Assembly (NCBI GenBank): GCA_035646535.1
Contig: DASRPD010000052.1
Location: 5,277 to 69,276, forward strand
Length of the DNA: 64,000 nt
Reading direction: 5' to 3'
Source of the DNA: DASRPD01 sp035646535
Lineage (GTDB): Bacteria; Actinomycetota; Acidimicrobiia; IMCC26256; JANYLB01
Part shown: piece by piece, positions 58,584 to 64,000 of the stretch
How the letters are laid out: every line of letters begins with the position of its first letter
Numbering within the stretch: the stretch's first letter is position 1
Translations under genes and position numbers: made by a program
Notes under the pieces: generated by a model
The model's database searches: none
What the model saw: only the letters and a program-made list of their open reading frames with translations
What the model was told of the DNA's origin: nothing

Positions 58584-59057
58584 ATGAAGGGCAGCACCAA
58601 GATCAAGGGCATTCTCGACGAGCTGCTCGCGGCTGAGCTGGCTGCCATCAACACCTACTTCGTCAACGCCAAGCTGCTCTCGAACTGGGGCTACGCCACG
58701 CTGGCCGCCAAGATCTACGAGGAGTCGATGGCCGAGATGCGCCACGCCGAACAGCTCATCGACCGCATCATCTACCTCGACGCCGTTCCCAACATGAACA
58801 AGCTCGGCCGCGTGAAGACCGGTGCCACCGTCGGCGAGCAGTTCGACACCGCGCTCGAGCTCGAGATGGGCCAGTGCAAGCGGCTCGTACAGGCGGTCGA
58901 CACCTGCCGAGCAGAGGGTGACGACGGCACCCGGCTCATTCTCGAACCGATGATCAGCGCCGGGGAAGAGACGATCGACTGGCTCGAGACCCAGATCTCG
59001 CTCATCGCCAAGCTGGGCGAGACGAACTACCTCGCACAGCAGCTCGGAACGGGCTGA
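58584..59057 (+). CDS. bfr: Bacterioferritin
   Basis: A 157-residue ferritin-like iron-storage protein, the normal length. ELLAAELAAINTYF and YEESMAEMRHAEQLIDRI carry the ferroxidase Glu and His and the Met that coordinates heme between subunits; LEMGQCKRL and GEETIDWLETQ supply the remaining Glu. It starts after GGGGGAG, 25 bp downstream of the FrhB-like gene, probably on the same transcript. Confidence 0.93.
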   Translation: MKGSTKIKGILDELLAAELAAINTYFVNAKLLSNWGYATLAAKIYEESMAEMRHAEQLIDRIIYLDAVPNMNKLGRVKTGATVGEQFDTALELEMGQCKRLVQAVDTCRAEGDDGTRLILEPMISAGEETIDWLETQISLIAKLGETNYLAQQLGTG

Positions 59058-59060
59058 CCA

Positions 59061-59103
59061 CCGAGCCGCCGCCACTACGGGGGCATCGCGGTGCGCGCTC
59101 GGT
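59061..59103. terminator. Weak hairpin between convergent genes
   Basis: ACCGAGC (59060-59066) pairs with GCTCGGT (59097-59103), spanning the gap between bfr and the SCO1664-type gene and reaching its stop codon. A 7-bp stem with a long loop. Confidence 0.3.
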
Positions 59104-59828
59104 CAGATCATCGGCCACGGGACCGAGTGGTAGCCGGGTTCGGGCTGCGGCAGGCTGCCGACGCGGGTGAGCTCGTCGATCCGGCGGCATAGCGCGTCGA
59201 GCTCGGAGGGCGACAGAAGAGACCCCAGGGCCCCTTCGAGGCGCGCCGGCTCGGCGGCGAGACGACACACATCGTCGGCCAACCGCTCGGGCACCGGCTC
59301 GCCCGCGAAATCCCAGATGACGGTTCGGAGCTTCCACTCTTCGTGGAAGGTCAGCCCGTGGTCGATGCCCCACACCTGCCCGTCGACGCGGCCGTGCAGG
59401 CAGTGCCCGCCCTTGCGGTCCGCGTTGTTGACCAACACGTCGAAGACGGCGAACGCCCGGAGCGTGTCGAGGTGGTCCTCGAGCAACGTGAAGTAGTGCT
59501 CCTCCGGGTCGTGATCGATGAACAGCTGGACCATGCCATCACCGTGTGGACCATCGCGCAGCACGGTCGGGGGAACGAGCGACCAACCGAGCAAGGCCGA
59601 CAGGTCGTGGGCCGCGAGCTCTCGTTGACACAGCGTGCCGAGCGTGAAGTCCCACAGCGGCCTCTCGCCTCGTCGCGGCTTGTAGATCACCGGGAGCTCG
59701 ACGTCGTCGGTGGTCAGCGACGCGAGAAACGTTGCGTTCGACGACCACGGAATCTGCCCCACGACCTCGAGGTCTCCTCCTCGAAGCAGGTCGAGCGCGT
59801 CGTCCGCGCTCAGTTCCACCGCGGACAC
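59103..59828 (-). CDS. SCO1664-family kinase-like protein
   Basis: A 241-residue protein related to the actinobacterial SCO1664 family, with PI3K/PI4K-like motifs: ELPVIYKPRRGERPLWDF with the putative ATP-binding Lys, AVFDVLVNNADRKGGHCL for the catalytic loop and GIDHGLTFHEEWKLRTVIWDF for the DxG-type metal site. The substrate is unknown. It overlaps the DUF3090 gene; GTG 59828 is chosen, though GTG 59819 or an earlier start are possible. Confidence 0.82.
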   Translation of the reverse strand: MSAVELSADDALDLLRGGDLEVVGQIPWSSNATFLASLTTDDVELPVIYKPRRGERPLWDFTLGTLCQRELAAHDLSALLGWSLVPPTVLRDGPHGDGMVQLFIDHDPEEHYFTLLEDHLDTLRAFAVFDVLVNNADRKGGHCLHGRVDGQVWGIDHGLTFHEEWKLRTVIWDFAGEPVPERLADDVCRLAAEPARLEGALGSLLSPSELDALCRRIDELTRVGSLPQPEPGYHSVPWPMI

Positions 59829-60355
59829 CGGTGGCCCTGGGGATCCATCGGCAGATCGCAGAGCGGGCACTTGGGCCGGCCGGCCGTGACCGCCTCGACC
59901 GCGCGCGCGGCCATCGCGCGTACCTGCGCCCGCGTGGCGAAGAGACGGGCGATGAATCCGTCGGCCTCGCTCCCGTCAGGAACGGCTTCGTCGCCCTCAT
60001 CGGCCTCGTCGCCCTCGGACCGCTCTCGGAGCTCGATGAGCACGAGCTCGCGCTCGGGCTCGAACCCGAGGCCGATGAGACGCGCGCGGAACAAGGGCAC
60101 GGCCGGTTCGTCGACCGAAGCAGCGCGCCGCAGGTCCGGGCCGAGCTCGACGGGATCTTCGGGGAACTCCTCGGCGATCCGTTCCAGGAAGACCATCGCC
60201 TCCCGCGCCAGCAGTTCGATCTGCTCCTTCTCGACGAGGACGGTGAGGCGGGCGTCGGACTTCGCCGCCTGGATGAGGAACGTGCGCCGGCCGGGTTCAC
60301 CGACCGCGCCCGCGCCGAGGGAATCCACCGGGTCGAGCTCGATGGGATCACCCAT
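59810..60355 (-). CDS. DUF3090 family protein
   Basis: A 181-residue actinobacterial protein of unknown function with the C-terminal zinc-binding-like motif CPLCDLPMDPQGHRCPRWN and the N-terminal RRTFLIQAAKSDARLTVLVEKEQI. It overlaps both neighbours: the phosphatase stop lies inside its start region (8 bp) and its own stop lies within the SCO1664-type gene. The three-gene order is conserved in Streptomyces (SCO1666-SCO1664), implying a common process. Confidence 0.9.
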   Translation of the reverse strand: MGDPIELDPVDSLGAGAVGEPGRRTFLIQAAKSDARLTVLVEKEQIELLAREAMVFLERIAEEFPEDPVELGPDLRRAASVDEPAVPLFRARLIGLGFEPERELVLIELRERSEGDEADEGDEAVPDGSEADGFIARLFATRAQVRAMAARAVEAVTAGRPKCPLCDLPMDPQGHRCPRWN

Positions 60356-61085
60356 GGCCACCCACCTGTGGGTCCGCCTCGGGCTCATCGTCGCGCTCAG
60401 CGTCGCCACCACCGTCTGCGGACGGCTTCGCGGCCAGCTCGTCGAGGGTTCCGGTGTCGTTGCACTTGAGGAGCGTGGCGCCGAGGGGACCGAGCTCGAC
60501 CACGGTGACCGAAGCGGGCGCGACCGCGACCCGCTGGAACAGGTCGAGCGCGAGCCCGGTGAAATGGGCGATCGCGGCCTTGATGGGATCGGCATGCGAG
60601 ACCACGACGACAGCCGCGCCTGGGTGGTCCTGGGCGACGGCTTCGATGGCCGCGACCATCCGAGCCTGCATGGCGACCATCGACTCGCCGCCGGGGAACC
60701 GGACGCGAGACGGTGCGGCCTGCACAGTCTTCCAGAGGTCGGTCTTCGCGAGGTCGGAGAGCTTCTCGCCGGTCCACTCCCCGTAATCGGCCTCGATGAC
60801 GCCAGGAAGCGGTTCGACCGCAAGGCCGTGGTGCTTGGCAATGAGCTCGGCAGTCTGGGTGGTCCGCTCGATCGGGCTGGCGTACACCGCGGCAACCGGC
60901 ACCGAGGCGAGGCGCGCGCCCGTGGCTTCGGCCTGCGCACGGCCCGGGTCCGAGAGGTCGATCCCGGGCGCCCGACCGGACAGCGTCATGCCCGTCTCGA
61001 GAGTGACCGCGTGGCGGACGAGCACGACGCGCGTCGCGCGTCGCGCGTCGCGGCGCGGGGCGGCGGCTGCATCAGGTGACGTCAC
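60348..61085 (-). CDS. Histidine phosphatase family protein
   Basis: A 245-residue phosphoglycerate-mutase-like phosphatase. The catalytic RHA is in VVLVRHAVTLE (about 22-32); YASPIERTTQTAELIA, EADYGEWTGEKL and VVSHADPIKAAI complete the site. GTG 61085 is chosen because the open frame upstream has no conserved content. First gene of the DUF3090/SCO1664 operon. The substrate is unknown; an acidic, Asp-rich C-terminal tail (about 225-245) is unusual. Confidence 0.88.
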   Translation of the reverse strand: MTSPDAAAAPRRDARRATRVVLVRHAVTLETGMTLSGRAPGIDLSDPGRAQAEATGARLASVPVAAVYASPIERTTQTAELIAKHHGLAVEPLPGVIEADYGEWTGEKLSDLAKTDLWKTVQAAPSRVRFPGGESMVAMQARMVAAIEAVAQDHPGAAVVVVSHADPIKAAIAHFTGLALDLFQRVAVAPASVTVVELGPLGATLLKCNDTGTLDELAAKPSADGGGDAERDDEPEADPQVGGHG

Positions 61086-61143
61086 CGGATCGATGCTACC
61101 GGCGGTCCGAGGAGACGGTACCGCAGTTCGATAGCGTGGAGGA

Positions 61144-61602
61144 ATGCCCCACGGACCCGACGGACACCCGGTCAACCTCTCGCGAGGCCTCCCCGAGACC
61201 CTCCTCGATCCTGAGCCCGAGGAGGTCACAGCCGCGTTGAGCGCCGCATTGGCGATGGACGACGATCCTCCCGGCGCGCGCCGTGACGCGGTCGCGGCCG
61301 TCGTCGCGGCCCACCCGCGGTTCCTCGACGGGTGGGCCCAGCTCGGTGCACTGGCCCGTGATCCGATCGAGGCGTACGCCTACTACCGCTCCGGCTACCA
61401 CCGAGGTCTCGACCAGCTCCGCAAGTCAGGCTGGCGGGGCGCGGGGTATGTGCGGTGGAGCCACGAGCCCAACCGGGGTTTCCTGCGGTCCCTCGACGGG
61501 CTGCGAGCGAGCGCGGCCGCCATCGGCGAGGTCGACGAAGAGCAACGCTGCGCCGAGTTCCTCGAGCAGTGCGACGCGGACTTTCCAGAGCGGCGCGACT
61601 AG
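61144..61602 (+). CDS. DUF3151 family protein
   Basis: A 152-residue protein of an actinobacterial family of unknown function, with the motif AHPRFLDGWAQLGALARDPIEAYAYYRSGYHRGLDQLRKSGWRGAGYVRWSHEPNRGF split across about 58-113; the aromatic-rich core resembles a short TPR-like helical fold. It diverges from the histidine phosphatase gene (58 bp) and precedes the sugar genes. Confidence 0.85.
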   Translation: MPHGPDGHPVNLSRGLPETLLDPEPEEVTAALSAALAMDDDPPGARRDAVAAVVAAHPRFLDGWAQLGALARDPIEAYAYYRSGYHRGLDQLRKSGWRGAGYVRWSHEPNRGFLRSLDGLRASAAAIGEVDEEQRCAEFLEQCDADFPERRD

Positions 61603-61612
61603 CGTCACGCTG

Positions 61613-62608
61613 ATGAAACGCGCCCTCATCACCGGGATCACCGGCCAGGACGGTCGCTACCTTGGCCAGCTCCTCGCTGCTCAGGGCTACCAAGTGTTCG
61701 GCCTCATCCACGGCCAGGCCAACCCGAAGGCGCAGATGGTCCTGGACGAGAATCCATCACTCGAGCTCGTCGATGGTGACCTGCGCGACCTGTCATCGCT
61801 CATCGCGGCAATGGAACAGGTCCAACCCGACGAGGTGTACAACCTGGGCGCGATGAGCTTCGTGCAGCTCTCGTTTCGCCAGGCCGAGCTCACCTCGGAG
61901 ATCACCGGTCTGGGCGTCTTGCGCATGCTCGAGGCGGTGCGGATCGTCGGCGGCGTCGACGACAACCCAATCCGCTTCTACCAGGCGTCCTCATCGGAGA
62001 TGTTCGGCCAGGTCCGAGAGACCCCCCAGACGGAGCAGACCCCGTTCCACCCGCGCTCGCCCTACGGCGTGGCCAAGGTGTTCGGCCACGGCATGACCGT
62101 GAACTACCGCGAGGCATACGGGCTCCACGCCTCGAATGGGATCCTGTTCAATCACGAGTCGCCGCGACGCGGACTCGAGTTCGTGACCCGCAAGATCACC
62201 AACTCCCTGGCCCGGATCAAGCTCGGGCTCCAGGATCGGATCAGCCTCGGGAACCTCGATTCCGCGCGCGACTGGGGCTTTGCCGGCGACTACGTCGATG
62301 CGATGCGACTCATGCTCCAACAGGACGAGCCCGACGACTACGTGATCGCGACGGGCGAGACGCACACGATCCGAGAGTTCCTCGACGCGGCGTTCCGCAT
62401 CGCGGGCTACGACGACTGGGAGCCGTTCGTGACCCACGACACCCGCTTCGAACGCCCCGCCGAGGTCGACCTCTTGATGGGCGACGCCACCAAGGCGAAG
62501 CGCCTGCTGGGCTGGGAGCCGAAGATTACGTTCGAGGAGCTCGTCGCGATGATGTACGAGGCCGACCTCAAAGCCGAGACGGACCAGCTCGAAGCTGGCC
62601 GCCGCTAA
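61613..62608 (+). CDS. gmd: GDP-mannose 4,6-dehydratase
   Basis: A 331-residue short-chain-dehydrogenase-type enzyme making GDP-4-keto-6-deoxymannose. The NADP motif is GITGQDGRYLGQLL (about 8-21). The Ser/Tyr/Lys/Glu set is in YQASSSEMFG and SPYGVAKVFGHGM. NHESPRRGLEFVTRKI and GNLDSARDWGFAGDYVDAM are diagnostic of Gmd. It starts 10 bp after the DUF3151 gene and leads to a glycosyltransferase, indicating a surface-polysaccharide cluster to the right. Confidence 0.95.
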   Translation: MKRALITGITGQDGRYLGQLLAAQGYQVFGLIHGQANPKAQMVLDENPSLELVDGDLRDLSSLIAAMEQVQPDEVYNLGAMSFVQLSFRQAELTSEITGLGVLRMLEAVRIVGGVDDNPIRFYQASSSEMFGQVRETPQTEQTPFHPRSPYGVAKVFGHGMTVNYREAYGLHASNGILFNHESPRRGLEFVTRKITNSLARIKLGLQDRISLGNLDSARDWGFAGDYVDAMRLMLQQDEPDDYVIATGETHTIREFLDAAFRIAGYDDWEPFVTHDTRFERPAEVDLLMGDATKAKRLLGWEPKITFEELVAMMYEADLKAETDQLEAGRR

Positions 62609-62694
62609 CCCCTGCCCACGCCGTCGGCACCGGTACATGCGTCCTGGTCGACGAGACGATCCGTGCTGCGAGGAACTAACCTCCCGCGTCCGCC

Positions 62695-63606
62695 ATGGCT
62701 GACGCCGCTGCGACCGATCTCGACGTGACCGTGGTGCTTCCGGTCTATAACGAGAAAGGCCACCTCCGCACGGAGGTGGATCGCATCCGCGCGTCCCTCG
62801 AAGCCTCCCCGTACAGCTACGAGATCGTCGTCGTCGACGACGGCTCGGACGACGGCTCGGGCGATCAGCTCCAAACCATCGAAGGAATCCGGCTGATCCA
62901 GTTCTCGAAGAACCGGGGAACGGGCTCCGCCCGCAAGGCCGGGACGCGGGCAGCCCGCGGCCGCATCGTCGTCTGGACCGATGCCGACATGACCTACCCC
63001 AACGACGAGATCCCCCACATCGTGAAGGAGCTGGCGGGCTACGACCAGGTCGTCGGCGCACGAACCTCGGAGCAGGGCACCGCCAGAGTGGCGCGGGTAC
63101 CCGCCAAGTGGTTCATCCGCAAGCTCGCGAGCTACCTCGTCGAAACGAAGATCCCCGACCTCAACTCGGGTCTCCGCGCGTTTCGCGCCGACGTGGGACG
63201 CCAGTACCTCCATCTCCTCCCCAAGGGTTTCTCGTGCGTCACGACGCTCACGATGGCGTTCCTCGCGAACGGCTACTCGGTGAAATACGTGCCGATCGAG
63301 TACTCACAACGAGCGGGGAAGTCGAAGTTCCACTGGTGGAAGGACACGCGGCGCTATCTGACCCAGGTCGTTCGCCTCGTCCTGTCCTACAACCCGCTGC
63401 GGATCTTCATGCCACTCGCGTTGGCGCTCGCCGCGGTGGGATTCGCCAAGCTCGGCTACGACTGGGTGACGCGCGACTACCGGCTCGCCGCGAACACGTT
63501 GCTCATCCTGTTCGCCGCGTTCCAGATCTTCGCGATCGGGCTCCTCGCGGACCTGTTCGTACGCCTGTCGAAGCCGCGCGACGAGGTCGCGCCGGCATCG
63601 TTGTGA
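62695..63606 (+). CDS. Family 2 glycosyltransferase, dolichol-phosphate mannosyltransferase-like
   Basis: A 303-residue GT-A enzyme. VTVVLPVYNEKGHLRTEV, EIVVVDDGSDDGSGD and WTDADMTYPNDEIPHI (DxD-type) form the catalytic domain (about 9-225); two helices follow (about 237-258 and 268-290). It probably transfers a sugar to a polyprenyl phosphate carrier at the membrane. Its stop overlaps the start of the next gene (GTGA), so the two are coupled. Confidence 0.9.
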   Translation: MADAAATDLDVTVVLPVYNEKGHLRTEVDRIRASLEASPYSYEIVVVDDGSDDGSGDQLQTIEGIRLIQFSKNRGTGSARKAGTRAARGRIVVWTDADMTYPNDEIPHIVKELAGYDQVVGARTSEQGTARVARVPAKWFIRKLASYLVETKIPDLNSGLRAFRADVGRQYLHLLPKGFSCVTTLTMAFLANGYSVKYVPIEYSQRAGKSKFHWWKDTRRYLTQVVRLVLSYNPLRIFMPLALALAAVGFAKLGYDWVTRDYRLAANTLLILFAAFQIFAIGLLADLFVRLSKPRDEVAPASL

Positions 63607-64000
63607 CCGACACGGTTCCGGTCGGCAACGCGTACGACAAGTACGCGAGCTCGAATCCGATCGAGCGCCGACTCATGGCGAGGTTCCTCGATCATCTCGA
63701 TGCGTCACTCCCGTCACGAGCGCCGGACCGTGTCCTCGAAGTAGGAATCGGTGAGGGTGAGATCTCCGAACGCGTGAAGCGTCACTACCCCGATGCCGAC
63801 GTCGTGGGTCTGGATCTGCCCGACGCCGCGCTCGCCGAGCACTGGCGTGCCCGCGCGCTCTCGGCCGCGTTCGGAGACATTGTCGCCCTGCCGTTCCCGG
63901 ACCGGAGCTTCGATCTCGTGCTCGCGATCGAGGTCCTGGAACACGTCCCCGATCCGGATGCTGCACTCACCGAGATAGCACGGGTCTCGCGCTCCGGCGT
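63603..64000 (+). CDS. SAM-dependent methyltransferase (cut by window edge)
   Basis: The first ~132 residues of a class I methyltransferase. Motif I is RVLEVGIGEGEIS (about 42-54), the second acidic residue is in GLDLPDAAL, and SFDLVLAIEVLEHVPDPDAAL is the UbiE/COQ5-type motif. GTG 63603 overlaps the glycosyltransferase stop. The C-terminal part lies outside the window; a sugar or lipid substrate is likely from context. Confidence 0.88.
   Translation, partial: MTDTVPVGNAYDKYASSNPIERRLMARFLDHLDASLPSRAPDRVLEVGIGEGEISERVKRHYPDADVVGLDLPDAALAEHWRARALSAAFGDIVALPFPDRSFDLVLAIEVLEHVPDPDAALTEIARVSRSG

Overview
The window is a 64 kb stretch of very GC-rich bacterial chromosome, read as actinobacterial. 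It carries WhiB, a GlnR-type regulator, AccE, DUF3151, the DUF3090/SCO1664 gene pair, an F420-type FrhB protein and the recR-ybaB-dnaX-tRNA-Ser-SRP RNA-tadA block. Its carbon genes and small membrane proteins suggest a deep-branching class such as Acidimicrobiia; that placement is an inference. Almost everything looks chromosomal. The only clear mobile-type cargo is a mobile mystery protein A/B (Fic) pair at 21.6-22.7 kb, preceded by an unusually AT-rich promoter.

Layout. 0-2.7 kb is a nitrogen module: glnII (runs off the left edge) diverges from a glnA2-like glutamine synthetase, followed by a glnR-like regulator, with a palindromic repeat between the divergent genes. 2.7-6 kb holds RidA, a compact one-chain xanthine-dehydrogenase-like protein and a thioredoxin-fold lipoprotein. 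6-8.6 kb is an iron-sulfur module: erpA and a cysteine-rich SufR-like repressor face mrp across a perfect palindrome. 8.7-14.7 kb has a metallo-beta-lactamase/NUDIX pair and whiB, nfeD and two Get3/ArsA-like ATPases, a neighbourhood resembling mycobacterial whiB4-Rv3680-Rv3679. 14.8-20.7 kb has tRNA-Pro, an S15 peptidase, lysC-asd and a cyclophilin.

22.7-40 kb is dominated by acyl-CoA carbon metabolism: 3-hydroxyacyl-CoA dehydrogenase, ethylmalonyl-CoA mutase, acyl-CoA ligase, the carboxyltransferase subunit with its epsilon partner, methylmalonyl/ethylmalonyl-CoA epimerase, crotonyl-CoA carboxylase/reductase and thiolase. Together these form much of the ethylmalonyl-CoA route for C2 assimilation. 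40-43.2 kb is a run of small membrane proteins, including a decayed DUF4190 fragment. 43.3-45.9 kb is metY-metX (methionine). 45.9-51 kb is the recR/ybaB/dnaX/tadA/uppP block, with two tRNA-Ser genes in opposite orientation around what reads as a full-length large SRP RNA with an Alu domain. 51-57.3 kb has a REP-like repeat cluster, PaaX/desaturase, metF and copA/csoR. 57.4-61.6 kb has an FrhB-like protein, bacterioferritin and the phosphatase-DUF3090-SCO1664 operon. The right edge enters a surface-sugar cluster (GDP-mannose dehydratase, glycosyltransferase, methyltransferase).

Caution on sequence quality: the lipid-kinase-like gene and copA both break at G5 tracts where G6 would restore the conserved frame, copA has another single-base shift, and one small membrane gene lacks a start codon behind a good ribosome binding site. 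These may be consensus errors or real decay. Short tandem duplications of 14-33 bp recur across the window.
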